Origin: Hexactinellida sp. DTS-2022
Taxonomy: Eukaryota > Porifera > Hexactinellida
Assembly: GCA_028753945.1 (NCBI GenBank)
Contig: JAPNXP010000007.1
Coordinates: forward strand, 2,108,001 to 2,172,000
Reading direction: 5' to 3'
Length of the DNA stretch: 64,000 nt
Shown here: positions 43,601 to 54,464 of the stretch, piece by piece
How positions within the stretch are numbered: the stretch's first letter is position 1
Layout: the number at the start of each line of letters is the position of its first letter
Notes under the pieces: generated by a model
Seen by the model: only the letters and a program-made list of their open reading frames with translations
Told to the model about the DNA's origin: nothing
Databases searched by the model: none
Program-made: the position numbers and the translations under genes

Positions 43601-44063
43601 TAGAACCATCGCCTTGAGGAATTGCAACAGAAAGTAACAGGTCCTGCTCACTAAAATGTTTAGCGCAGATGAAAATTCTGCACAATTGCCAGGCATCATC
43701 TCGATGTAAAAACTTTTTCCAATCATCTTGTACATCCTTTGGCCAGTGATGTAACATCTCAAAAATAGGAGTGTATTCAGTACCATCATAATTAGAAGTG
43801 CAATTAGCAACACTACACCTGTTTGGCATGATTCTAGTATATATAAAAATGAAAGAAAAGATAAATAAAGAGTAGAAGCATAAAAGAGTAAGTGGTGTGG
43901 TAAATAGAAAGGCACAAAGAATGTGTAGAAAAGAGATTGATCTAGACTGAATGGTAGTAAACTTATATTCAAATATTGTGGGTGGTTTACAAAATAGACT
44001 TGAAGTAATCCATGGTAATGGAAAAATCAATCAGTGAATAGTCTATAGTAACGTAGTCTGTGG
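40690..44063 (-). mobile_element. Apparently complete P/THAP transposon, family A copy 1
   Basis: The 3374-bp element starts CACAGACTACGTTACTATAG and ends CTATAGTAACGTAGTCTGTGG. The inverted repeats run about 50 bp with one indel (shared TATTCACTGA and CCATGGATTACTTCAAGTCT). It is flanked by a perfect 8-bp duplication AAACCACG (40682-40689 and 44064-44071). It carries one long uninterrupted transposase gene. Known P elements have an 8-bp target duplication and inverted repeats of about 31 bp, so this fits the superfamily. Intact ends, intact ORF and intact duplication suggest a recent insertion. Confidence 0.93.
40902..43829 (-). CDS. P-element/THAP9-like transposase, full length
   Basis: 975 residues; the start at 43829 is chosen because it places MPNRCSVANC at the N-terminus, as THAP domains require. 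The frame is open 67 codons further upstream, but those are hydrophobic and unlike the family. THAP zinc finger: Cys5, Cys10, Cys55, His58, with Trp37 and KPTIL at about 91-95. Helical region about 110-280. RNase-H-like core with candidate acidic residues Asp362 (LDEIHV), Asp456 or Asp457 (CTDDYQ) and Glu709 (SLEKHFG); FDPVHIVKCIRNNW (about 492-505) and TGFLQNDSLEKHFGVYRLMSG-type motifs are family hallmarks. C-terminal Cys pairs at 827/830 and 920/923. Slightly longer than human THAP9 and Drosophila P transposase. No internal stop. Confidence 0.92.
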   Translation of the reverse strand: MPNRCSVANCTSNYDGTEYTPIFEMLHHWPKDVQDDWKKFLHRDDAWQLCRIFICAKHFSEQDLLLSVAIPQGDGSIKNFPRKPGLRKGAKPTILPNCPSYLQDQNVLPERLDRDELDIRHFRQALQLSIAEHQTENEKYSVMSIDEMQQKYTILNLYEEWLYFRSSPTTLHIFKKILSGHLLIMSHQIILNEELNVKCFLNEVQIQTRISQITDMRQISQLIQELDTYQKPDDIELGITKAIDSVKYTVGKLTTNEDTTIHDSQTLLNRLQFILCQLENLDMSKTRRRYNVLTLVFSLKAQLISSGCYRYLQSLDCLSLPHPSTLRRLYSNIGLDTNFVDYLKVECQNFDKFKRYVILKLDEIHVQSKYTYKGGRIFGSPFINSDSITSVSQSSDLDPAKTVLAFQISSLFTKWSEIVRLLPCCNAKSSELLPVINQVIIDIESCGLKVIAICTDDYQLNVSLFKSLANSSNLQFSFPNPADPTRAIFLMFDPVHIVKCIRNNWINQKDPLTTLIFPSITDYFNNTFPYQLATASFQDIWNLYKFEQFSNAKTAHKLTSQVVWSSTFERQSVPLALAVWDQSTHNAIFVFNQRNKIFNQTHQFIDLISRFWKMCNIHCPGKDIRLRDSDSKVFKHQDERFEFLAKFCSWLENWKIHSCTGKAGKLSPQTFTSLIHTTKVIPKIINHLTSDECGFSYVLTGFLQNDSLEKHFGVYRLMSGCQYNVSFCQVLESERRIKIGNILKLYQAQDGKYESSLKEFVRGFSVQQDAGVRQSDLNIYSSLLHENFEFSPTVEIRQALAFIGGYAVHNICKNMLYSKKSKFTTYCNHCVSLLTELECFSLECEESDLTLIHLADRGGLKYPSNDVISAVTIQWQILTILEQNPALLRQFIAESDRKVLIQLAISRIEFVSFEFWRNECPDCQKPFMYYLAQILSATTNCLLKNKIRNLNSKRGLNNPTRSNKRLLKLQSKLIR

Positions 44064-44101
44064 AAACCACGGTCCCTTGGTTATAGCGGGAGTTGATTGT
44101 A

Positions 44102-44688
44102 ATACGTATAATGTAATATATATTATACGATATCTATCTTATAATATCGCGCTCATGGAATTAGCTTTCAACAACTTTCGGTTTGTTTCGTTTTTTCCTT
44201 TTCTTAATCGACTCAGTATAGTCTGTATAGTATAATTTTATTATTTATTTGCCTGCATCTTGTATTACAGTAAGATTTTAAAATATAGTACTTCTGAATT
44301 TAATTCGAAAAATCCCTGGTTGATCATAGATATAGCGTATAATACGTACGTACTGCTGAATAGCGTAATACGTATAACACGTATTATACGCAATGCACAT
44401 ATTGACTTTCGTCAACTTAGGTATCAAAAATAATTCCTCCCATGTAGTTAGGTCAAAATAATTTCATGTTAACGAACGTCTATCTCTTTAGATATTTTAA
44501 AAAAAATTGCTTTTTCTTCTTAATGAGCATTTTCAAATGGTTCTTCTTATTGAGCATTCTGCTCAATAAATTTATCTGTCAAATAACTTATGTTATCTTT
44601 TGGAATAGCAGTATAAACATTATATGTTTCTTGAAAATATTGGAAATATTTCTTCCCTAGTCGGGGCAAGCTAAAAATTATATATTAT
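44102..44688. other. Non-coding with ATACGTAT palindromes
   Basis: Repeated ATACGTAT motifs follow the MITE (44101-44140 and 44335-44393), including a near-palindrome GCGTAATACGTATAACACG with its inverse at 44364-44392. No gene is seen. Confidence 0.45.
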
Positions 44689-45699
44689 CATAGCCTACTT
44701 TACATAATGCTTGACAGTAAACTACGAATTTGGTACCATGGATGCGGTCGAAGATGGAGTTTACGAAATCTTAAATTGTATAGTATATCCTGAAATTTGA
44801 TAGCAACTAAATTTTTTAACGTGAGTTCAGACAATTTGAGATATTCCGACGGAAGTATTTTCCTCCAACGTATAAATGATTTAAATCCTGGATTAGGATA
44901 CGATCTTTTGCTCTTAACTACTGGAAAATACTTAAGAAATAAATATTGACTTGATAGTATATGACTTTAATACACCAATACAAACAACAAATATTTAGCA
45001 TAGCTTTAATAATATAACCAGGTTTAGTATACTTGCACCTAGTATATATAAATAATGCGATTTCTGTCATAAATAAAGTACTGAGAAATTACTAAGACAC
45101 AAAAATAACCCGGAACTAACTTATTTCGAATTTAATCTTTTCAGCTTACGCTTCTCAACGCCCTTTGAGACTACGGTCGAGTTGTAATTTTAACTTTATC
45201 AGCTATCAAGCAACTTCTGGCAACAAATACCAACCTACGCACAATTGACCTACCTAATAATCTACAAGATTCACAAGAATTTTCCAGATTTCAAAAATCT
45301 TCAGTATTCTCTAAATAATTGAGATTAAGATCGAATATAATCTTCCGAGATTGACCGTTTAAGAAGACGCTCACAGCTTGCTATTATGTTCGATGATAAT
45401 AAAAATTTTCCAAACAACAATGATTGAATCCAATACTATCTCAGATGGATATTTTAAACCGCCACAATCTGAAAGTTCTACAACTTTAAACTGAGGAGTG
45501 ATGTGTCATCAATAAGTAATTCTTTAAAATAGTTAGCGTATATTGGCCTTTATAACAATGATTATGTTTAATGTCTTGATGTGTCATGTAGTCAGCAATA
45601 AATGTTAATAACTGAAGCAGTTGGGTGTCACATTCTAGGATGGATAAATCTCATATTTAACTCAAAAAGGATCAGGTTAGTCTCTGTTTGGGATTCTAC

Positions 45700-47035
45700 A
45701 TTATCTGAAGATTAAAATAGTTGAATAAATTCTTGTAAAGATTGGATACTAGATTCAGGGTTTCTTGAGAAATTTCTCAGGATGTTTGAAACCTTTAGAC
45801 GACGTTCCGTTATGAAATATGGTAATTAGCTCCGGACATTAAACGATACAGACCGAAATGGTGCTCTAGTGTGGGCGGGAGTCTGCAAGAAAGATGTAGG
45901 TGATGAGAAAATTCACAATTTTTACCAGATGGTTAGTTATTTAGGTAACGCAACACAAGCATGTCTAAAGCTTGTAAAAGTTTTGAAACTTAATTTCATT
46001 CCTTTCCAGGACTTCTAACCAATGGACAACTAGCCTAATAAATGATGAGCGATCGTCATTAATCACGAATGGCTAGAGAATGCATAGTTTAAAATGAAAT
46101 GTTTGCATTTTGGTTAAAATCCGACTTATCAGTTTGTAATTCTGGACAACGTAGGTCATTTTGAACAACTAAAGCAGCTACTGTTGATTCATGAATAATC
46201 TTTAGACAAGTTCGACATTTTGGCACTTTAGAATGGAAGCTTAACATGATTTCAAAGTTAGGCGTAGTGCAAGTTTGGCTAAACTATGTTTCTCTGATTT
46301 GTAAAGGACTCTGACATCCCGAAAAGATGCTGAACCGTGACCTTCGATATTTAAGGCCTTACCATTGAGTATACCATGGATTACTTATAGTCCATTGGTA
46401 ATAGGTTATTTATATTATCTCCATTACTAGTAAAGATAGACGTCAGAAATGTACTATAACTATAAAGGAACTTGTATCAAGGTATACATAGCATCCTTCA
46501 GAATTGTGCTATTTCACATATGATTACGTAATTGCTATTTGGGTGCGAAATATCGTGTTTTATTAACCTGCTTTACCATAGTTAAACTCGTTATAAATGT
46601 TCAAGATTGGAACATGATAATGCCCAGGACTTGTTAAAAGAAATATATTGAAATTATATATGGAATGGTGACACATTCCTCAGTTTCCAGGTTTATGTAT
46701 ATCTTATTTCTAATCTAAGGAGGTACTTCTGCGTTTTGTAGTAATCTGTGAAGAGTAGTATGATGGACAACCTGGTAATTAAACTGGTACTCTTTTAACT
46801 TGGGATTTTTGCGTGGAAGCTCGACGTACGTCAATTCTCCGTTAGGAACTTTGTGGGTGTACTCAATTTCCTCTTGTCTAAAATGTTTCACACTTACAAA
46901 AATAGTTTTTCAGATTATCTACATCTTCCATATGCAGTGCTCGATGCCAAGAGTCTCTTAGTTCATCCGGCTGTTGAGGCATTCTGAACACAGGACTATG
47001 ATCTTCTGGATTATAGTCACTCTTACACTAGGCTG
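45700..47035 (-). pseudogene. P-transposase pseudogene, family B, minus strand
   Basis: Minus-strand frames read CKSDYNPEDHSPVFRMPQQ, DELRDSWHRALHMEDVDNL and then PNGELTYVELPRKNPKL, a THAP domain and the segment after it, with stops between. After the foldback MITE the C-terminal region reads LEHHFGLYRLMSGANYHIS (about 45880-45820), which contains the candidate third catalytic residue. Heavily mutated and lacking most of the core. Confidence 0.6.
46334..46710 (+). mobile_element. Truncated foldback P-type MITE inside a P-like copy
   Basis: GTGACCTTCGATATTTAAGG opens the same internal series as the 21537 and 37704 copies (GTATACCATGGATTACTTATAG; TTGATTACGTAATTGC-like text; CATAGTTAAACTCGTTATAA). 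It stops near 46710 after the first arm plus spacer. Older than the others, judged by its changes. Confidence 0.6.
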
Positions 47036-47380
47036 GTTTATTTTTCTATTGGAAAAAATTAATTTTGTAATTGAAATTCGCACACTTTCTCAAAACGTGA
47101 CCCTGTATAGAAAACTGACTCCTTGCAATTTTACATCAAACCGACATCATTAACAGGTCTCTCAAGGTAATAATGTATGTCCTTGTCATCTTGTTGCCCG
47201 ATTATTAAAAATATTCTCGCTTTGATTGTTCGTTTGAAAATTTATGAAATTTTCAAGTTTTGTGTATGACTAATGACATATTACCTAGTGACTAGTCTAT
47301 AATTAATTTAATATATTTGTTTTATTATATTATCATAATACTACGCATATACTGTTTGTTAGAGATTTAGTGTTTTCAAA

Positions 47381-49630
47381 TTGCAATATTTTTACCAATT
47401 AGCAAAATTTGGTAATTCATCCCACAAAATCAGCAACATCTGGCTAATCGGACATCCCCTTCCCGCGATTGACGAGCTCAGTCAGTTGCATCTTTCGAGT
47501 ACGACTCTCCGGCGGGTATTCTTTGAAATGAAGTCAAATAAATCGAAACTGGCTACCGCTTCCAGTACCTCGCTGACGAGGTGCTTTCATTCTGGGCTCG
47601 CGGGAACATCTCAACTATAGCGAAGCCACACGTAATTAGCAAACTGAAGGCTCTCCATCAGCAATTCGTTCGAGTGACGAAGAACAAACATCACAAGAGA
47701 AGTTTGAGGCTCAGTTAACGGTGCACCTCACTACACTGTTTGACGTCGCACATGCAGACTTGCAGAAACTGACCAATATACCCGCTGACCGTCAGTTTCT
47801 GGTAGATCAACGTGGCCCACGTAATATGTCAATGGCTACAGAGGATACCAAGTTCAGACGTTCTGCTGAGAAGCGCCTCAAGCGAAAGCTGTCCGAACAA
47901 CAACGTCAGACAGCAGCATCAGAGCCTTGCTCTCCCAGTGAGCCTAATTTAGCTGACTGAACAGTGAACAAGGGAGAGTCCTCTGCCACCACGACGAATA
48001 CACTTCGTCAAAACTGCATAAGAGGAGGTTTATAGAGGTGTCGCGACCTCCACAAGGTTCAACATATGAACCGCTTCCTAAACGCTTCGTAATTGAGGAC
48101 ACAGCTTTCAATTCAGCCCTGGACAGGACACAGACGTCGCTCGCAAGGCGATTATGATAATTATGCCTGCTCTTGCCGCAGCAGTAGTGTACGTCAACCA
48201 GCTTACATTGTTGCGCTCCACCATGATGGATGCTCGCAACGAGTCGCGTGAGTTAATGGCAGCGAGTGTTAGGCAAAATTTCCAACCTATGGTCGCACTG
48301 GGCGCGCATTTCGACGGTAAACTTTTCCCCAACCAAAATGGAAAGAAGAGCGAACGTCTGGCAATTGGTGTGTCTGGTCTGGGTGTTGAGAAGCTACTAG
48401 GCATCCCCATTATACCTGTCGGAACTGGACAGTTGATGGGTCTGAAGATTTTTGAATCTTTCCGGCCTGTGCTTTTACACAACAGCAAGCAATACTGGAG
48501 TTCATCAGGAGCGATTACAATTATCCAGAGCTTATTTAGCCGCAGATTGTTGTTCCTTGCATGCCGGCATCATATGCTAGAGCTGTACGCATCTGCTGTC
48601 TTCAACGCCTTATTTTCTTCCTCGGGTCCAGAGATAGAGCTCTTCATTCGATTGAAGTCCCATTGGAGCTTCTTCGATCAGTATAAATTTAAGCCACTTG
48701 GCGCTGATGAGGAAGGTCAGGGCGCTGTGAACACCGCTGAGATGAGGCTTGTATCGCGTAGGGCCGAGGTAGTGGAGAAACTCAGTCAACACCTAATGGA
48801 AGTCCAACCGCGTGTTGACTACAGGGAACTCGCCCATTTGACGTTGCCCCTCCTGGGAGATGAAACACATGCTAAATTCTGCACACCAAGTGCATATCAT
48901 CGCTCAAGATGGATGGCAAACGGCATTTATTCCCTGAAGATCTTCGGATTCCGCCATCAATTTCATTTGAGCCGTCTGGAGATCGGGAGCTTCCTGCGTA
49001 TTTGTTCGTTCGTCTGCACTATTACGCGACCTTCTGGTTATCTTCGCCAATGGCAATTGCCGCACGAATCAATGATCTCCGTATGCTACAGATTGTTGAG
49101 CAGTTCGCGAGTGACGACAACTAGGTGTCATCTGTTGCTAGAGAAGAAGTTGAGGCTCCACCTGTGGTACCTGAGCGATGATCTTGCTGGGTTGTCCCTG
49201 TTCTGCGACGACACCAGTGCACATGACAGTACCGCGATTGCGAACGCACTGCAACGTGAGCTTCACACTTTTGATGAGCTTGTGCGCCGCCTATCTCCAA
49301 ACCAGATTGAATCCTTCCAAGATAGGACCATCTCGAGCTTCATTACTCCACGCTCAATCAACTGGACGCTTTGAATCTTACTCGGGAATTACTTACAGCA
49401 GCTGTTGACACGTGGGTGGAGCGCGATGACTTCAAAGTATCTTGCAAAACTACCGTGCGTTGAGGGTCTTCCGAGCGAGCTATCAAGTTCGCAACATATT
49501 TTAATGAGTTCTGACGAAGAACGAGGAACAACGCCAACTGCTCTACCAGGTAGTGGAGTACCACCGCAATCAGTTGCCCACAGATGCATCAAAAACTCAA
49601 CTAATAATGAGCACAACTCGAAAATACAAC
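47381..49630 (+). pseudogene. X3: broken gene of an uncharacterised transposon-like family
   Basis: Plus-strand pieces in order: 47381-47620 (ends near WARGNIST-like text in another frame), 47721-47960 (TTLFDVAHADLQKLTNI, ADRQFLVDQRG), about 48085-48910 (FNSALDRTQTSLARR; ALGAHFDGKLFPNQNGKK; LLFLACRHHMLELYASAVF; SSSGPEIELFIRLKSHW; HRSRWMANGIYSLKI), 48909-49124 (YLFVRLHYYATFWLSSPMA) and 49130-49374 (HLWYLSDDLAGLSLFCDD). From memory this motif series matches a large family of uncharacterised insect and other animal proteins carrying an FDTTSSNTG-like motif, replaced here. At least three frameshifts break it. Function unknown. The region is visibly GC-richer than its flanks. Confidence 0.65.
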
Positions 49631-49726
49631 TGATCGTTTAAAGGGCACAGTAAGTAAACACGATCATTAAATTTGTTTATGTTTTCAAAGATTTGGGTAA
49701 TCAATAGAGTACGTTCATTACAAATA

Positions 49727-49967
49727 CAGTATTTCCCCAAATAAGTGCCGGTCAATTAAAATGACATTGGAATGTTTTAATTTATACACATTAGTTGATC
49801 ACTGTAATGTAATTCTATTGATTTTGGCAATTTCGGTAGATATACTGTTGGTGGAAACCATTAGAACCGACCTAAATATTATATTCTGGATTTTTCACAA
49901 AAATTTCAGGACAATTTTGGCCCAAAAAAAACAATAAGCGCCGGGTCGCTTATTCTGGGAAATACGG
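49727..49967 (-). mobile_element. Pogo-like MITE, 241 bp, CCGTATTTCCCC family
   Basis: Ends CAGTATTTCCCCAAATAAG and CTTATTCTGGGAAATACGG, with TA at 49725-49726 and 49968-49969. The interior is the reverse complement of the 54206-54464 copy (AATGACATTGG; GGTGGAAACCATTAGAACC; ATTCTGGATTTTTCACAAA). Confidence 0.85.
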
Positions 49968-50265
49968 TATATTGGGTCTTCACATAAAAATTTCAGCTAA
50001 TTCCATTATATTTTAATATCTTTTGCAAATAATCGGCTAACTGGGCTACAACAAATGTGTTGGTTTATAATATACACATACTCCTATTAAAAATTAAAAA
50101 TTCTCAAGACAATAGTTATTTGATTACTTTCCATACGTTTCTTATCCGAATATCTATCTTCTCTTCGACACTTGTAACCTCATTAAAAAATCAGGAATAC
50201 TGTCAAAACCTTTTATGAATTTCCGTTTTTGAATTTTCTACTGTAAACATCAATATTTCTTTTCT

Positions 50266-50640
50266 AGTGGAATTTGTTCAGTACTCACATCTTCACTTAA
50301 TTCGTGAGAGTGAACTACACTTGTCTACACATCTCCGTGCTGCATTTAAGATCAACTCAGCACTTCATCCAGGAACTAACAATCAGTCTGTGGCTTTTGT
50401 ACTAGCTGTATTCCATGCAAAAAGCATAGCAGCTATTCGTTTATACCTTCCCGAAGAGAAGGTTATTGTTGGTTTTCTATTAACTCGTGCGGCTCTGGTG
50501 GCTATGTGTCAATTCGAAAGTTTTGTTCTTTCCTCTAACTCTGGGAATCGCTTCAGCTCGAAACGATTGCAGAACGGAATATCTTTTACTTTTAGTTGTT
50601 GGCTGAATCAGTGTTCGGAAAAAAACCGCCCTTTTCTGGA
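50266..50640 (+). pseudogene. P/THAP9-like transposase fragment
   Basis: The open frame after a TTTTCTAG reads HLSTHLRAAFKINSALHPG, then NNQSVAFVLAVFHAKSIAA and IRLYLPEEK. These correspond to AHKLTSQVV, ERQSVPLALAVWDQSTHNA in the intact copy (residues about 555-587). Beyond about 50460 the frame decays. Only this middle part of a transposase is present, from a family different from the 40.9 kb copy. It is not a host exon despite the plausible acceptor. Confidence 0.6.
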
Positions 50641-50662
50641 CTTTACTGCCTTTTTCTTTTGA

Positions 50663-53600
50663 CTGGCCTACGCATGAATAATCTATATTGGTGACAGTGC
50701 AGATACTATTTTACTGTCTACAGTAAATAAATGCTTATTCCACAATTTGATATCTTTCCAGGGTTCTCGCTAGGCTTCTATCAAAAGGCGCATGCTCTTC
50801 TTGAAAGCTATTGTAACCTTTATTCACATCTCGTAAGTGGGCATGTACCCTTTGAGTCGATATTAGTATTTGAATGTTTCATTAAATAATTAACATTAAG
50901 TAATATCTCACTCTCATGTACCCTTACAACTAATTTTTTGACGAGAACCCTATATCTTTCACACGGTTAGATTACTTTTCTATTCGTGAACTATACGATA
51001 GAAAAACATTCAACTTGATATCTGGTATAAAAACACCTGCGTAAACCATGATTGGGTTTAAAGGGTATAGGAATTTAACATTAGCGAAATATAAAATTAA
51101 AATATATAAAAAGTATTAGTTAAATCGAAATCTCAATGGATGATTGATCATATACTATGTATATGTGTTCTACAGTAAAACAATGGATAAGCTGAGACCA
51201 TAATTTTTTGCTGATATTGAATAGCCTTAATGAGTTACAAGATGTGCTCAAATCACAATCAATCAATAAGGTGAATTCTCTCTTGAAGAGAAATATTGGC
51301 ATTAGATCTTTATGTAGACTAAATATTCCTCTTTTTCTTTCATGAATTACGCACAGGATACTTTACGGAGGGTTCCCAACTAGTGAACGTTGGCATTTCC
51401 TCTTATTTTCCTAATTTTAACTTTAAGGACCTAAGTGTGCGTACTGTTCATATTACTTGCTGAATACTACAACAACTGATATCAAAGTGGTTTAACTCCT
51501 CCAAATTGTTTCTTTGCGTCATTATGTATCCTGTACATTTTGTATATTATAAGTTTCACATGGACACATTCGAGATTCCGGCTTGTGTGGAAAACATTAG
51601 CTCATAGAATTACTGAATCTTGCAACGTCTGAGTTGGATAGGTATGGTGGAAATGGTTCGAAATACCAAAACCGGAAATTGTTCGAATATTTAGTGTTGC
51701 TACACCATGGATATGAGAAAAATCCGGCTTGAATCCATGGTCCTACAATACTTAAAATGAAAGTCGAACTGTTTCCTATTTGGTTCGATTTATTCCAATT
51801 TTGAAAAATCGAACCATTTCCGCATTACCGTTCGATACCATCTTTGATTGTCTGCGCACACTCCTTGAAGTAATCACGAAATTACCAATTAAAATTTATT
51901 ATTTTAATTACCTTTTTCCAAAAACGACTTTTCTTTCTATAAATTGACAATACTCCGATTATTTAATTATGATTTATAATAATTGGATGATGAACTTAAC
52001 TATAAAAACACAAACTTATATTGAATTTGATTTAAGGATAATTATATCCCTTTTGCGGTATCCATATTAACATTAGTGATAGTGGAATTAAACTTTGCAA
52101 TTGTGTTAAAGTTCAATTTTCAAATGACTTGTATCACAAAGTCACACAATTCTTAAAAAGTTTGAACAATCCATACTTTCAAATTAGTAATAAATCATGC
52201 CAAATTTGATTAGCCTTCAATCTCGAATTCTCCTTATGATAATTCAGATAGCTCCACGATTGGTGACTTCAATTACCAACTATGTTCTAACAGACAGCCT
52301 GTTTGATCTAATAGAAGAGATCAACTAAAGTGCTAGATCGCCTAATTCCAGAAAGATTTGGTCTATCAAATGACCAGTTGTTTAGCTAAATGGTATGCAA
52401 CAGTTGCCACAGTAGCACTAGGAAAATGGAACTAGGAAATATTTTTCCATCTTATAAAATTTCCAAACGTAGTTTTAAAGAGCATTGTCTAATATCTAAG
52501 GTTGGAGTTAAATTTTCTTGAAACAATACAGCTGCTTGGAATAATAGGACTTCAAACTCATCTTAACAACAGTTATTTTCAATTGGAATTCATTGATTGA
52601 AAAACCACAATTATAATTTGATAAGATAATAGTGTTTAATGTAAACAGAACATGTTATTGAAAGATTTCAAGGCTGTATAATTAGTAACATTTGTAGGAA
52701 TGTTGCAGATATAAAAGAATAGCACAGTATCTAATCTATATTTTCATTGTAACTATCGCTATTTGGAAAAACCTTTTCTGCATTATCTCAACTTCGAACT
52801 TTAAGAACTTAATCTGTCGCGCTCTGTCAACTTTACACATAAGTTTTATTGATAGTATTTTAATTTCTCCATTTGATAAACTATCACCTTGTAGTCTGAA
52901 GTGGTCTGAAAAATTTACGATCATTTCAATTTCATACCAGACATAAATTGCGTAAATTTCGCTTGTCAAAATATAATATAAAATATTGTTGTTTCTTTAA
53001 TATTATTTATTTAATCATAATAAATAGGATTAAATTATGGATTTAAAGGTACTTTAATTTTATTTATTTAATCCTAATAAATAGGATTAAATTAGGGATT
53101 TAAAGGTACTTTAATTTATTTTATGAATAACTCACAAGCTTAGCAGTTTTGAGCTATCAAGACTTTCTTGCAGATTCACTTATTATTGGATCATATTGTT
53201 GAAACATAAAGCTGTTTTCATAATAATTATAAAGTATATACTAGGTGATGAGTAATCAATTAAATTTTATGATATAGTCATCATGAAAGTATGTGTGAAT
53301 ATAAATTTTCTCAAATAGTACTCCCAGGTGAGACTGGATTTATTCTTTTCAAATTAGAGATATAGTTGATGTAAAACGCAGGCTAGAAAGATTTACAAGT
53401 AGACGATTAAATTTTTGACTATCCATAAGTGTCAATGACATTATATATTTAACACCTGAAACGATAGAACAATTCTGATTACAACACCAAATGATTCTTT
53501 GGATTCGATTTCCCATAGGTCAATAATATAGTTATAATGCTATCTGCAACCTAAATGCCTAGTTCCAAATTTTTACATTTTCGTGCCACTGTGGTTACCA

Positions 53601-54205
53601 ATCCTCGATATACAAGAAACTTAAGGTTAAATTACCCCACCCAAAGAAAATCTTGATTAATCTGTAATTGTGAGAAATAGATCACTATACGATACAAAGC
53701 AATAAACCATAAAGAAAATGTCTCTATCTATTATACTTTTATTTTTTGTCTGTTCAAAATTGGCTAATACAAATCTCCCATAGGGCGATTTCCAAAAATG
53801 GTGGTAGTTATTATGCAATATTTTGGCAATGCGGGCATCAATGTTTGTTTTCAGAATCAATATTGAAATATTATAAGCGTAAGGAGTTGGTAGTCGGTTT
53901 ACATTTTTGAATTAGGCTCCGAATCTATTTTTTCAATCAATTTATCAAATATCGCATAAAAATATGACCTTTTTGATCATTTTTTGAGTTCAAAAGGTCG
54001 AAACCTTTTTTATTTAGGTCAAATCAAAATTCTAAACCGCCAACCAACCGCCCATAACAATGATCTATGTGATATATCGCACAGAATATGTCTTTTGCTA
54101 GTAATGATTTTGCAAACCACACACTTGTCAGGTGGAGTCTATTGAAATCCCCCAATGGGACTTTTGTATTACCATAAAACTGCACGCCCCATCAAATAGA
54201 AATTA
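50663..54205. other. Non-coding intron DNA with one tandem duplication
   Basis: No gene was recognised. The stretch is A+T-rich; a 57-bp tandem duplication lies at 52996-53125 and loosely repeated GGTTCGA motifs occur around 51650-51830. Confidence 0.5.
52996..53125. repeat. Tandem duplication, period 57 bp
   Basis: Units 52996-53052 and 53053-53109 differ at a few positions, followed by a partial third. Each contains TTTATTTAATC.TAATAAATA and GGATTTAAAGGTAC, and the first part is itself a palindrome (ATTTAATC..GATTAAAT). Confidence 0.85.
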
Positions 54206-54464
54206 CCGTATTTCCCCGAATAAGCGCCCCGGCGCTTATTGTTTTCGTGGGCCAAAATTATCCTGAAATCTTTGTGAAAAATCCAGAATATAATATTTAA
54301 GTGGGTTCTAATGGTTTCCACCAACAGTATACCTACTGAAGTTGCCAAAATCAATGGAATTACATTACAGTGATCTAGTAATTTGTTTAAATTTTATCAT
54401 ACCAATGTCATTTTATTAACCCGGCGCTTATTCAAGCCCCCGGCGCTTATTCGGGGAAATACGG
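54206..54464 (+). mobile_element. Pogo-like MITE, 259 bp, CCGTATTTCCCC family
   Basis: Ends CCGTATTTCCCCGAATAAGC and GCTTATTCGGGGAAATACGG are perfect inverted repeats. TA precedes the left end; the right flank is TT, presumably mutated. The GGCGCTTATT motif is repeated near both ends. Its partner, in opposite orientation, is at 49727-49967. Confidence 0.85.

Larger units (their letters stand above)
40331..44099. mobile_element. Pogo-like MITE hosting the intact P element
   Basis: Ends CAGTCAACTCCCGTTATAAC and GTTATAGCGGGAGTTGATTG are inverted repeats with TA on both sides (40329-40330 and 44100-44101). The left part is a run of about ten variants of TTATAACGAACTCCG. Without the P element inserted at 40690-44063 it would be about 390 bp. 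A related right end is at 20457. Confidence 0.85.
44689..47040 (-). mobile_element. Decayed P/THAP transposon, family B, minus strand
   Basis: The left terminus is CATAGCCTACTTTACATAAT, as in the 10552 and 12841 copies. Minus-strand transposase remnants run from a THAP region (about 47030-46740) to a C-terminal region (about 46000-45780). A foldback MITE (46334-46710) lies between them. The right terminus was not found, so the end is approximate. Confidence 0.55.

Noticed and set aside
43478..43972. 164-codon minus-strand ORF overlapping the intact transposase
   Set aside because: It is a shifted-frame shadow of the THAP region and lacks family motifs.
43830..44030. Upstream 67-codon extension of the transposase frame
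   Set aside because: It is hydrophobic, lies partly in the terminal region, and would push the THAP Cys-x4-Cys away from the N-terminus where the family has it.
48108..48488. 126-codon minus-strand ORF opposite X3
   Set aside because: It is the antisense shadow of the conserved plus-strand frame.
50267..50662. 131-codon frame as a host exon
   Set aside because: Its sequence matches the middle of P/THAP9-type transposases, and the frame decays after about 65 codons.
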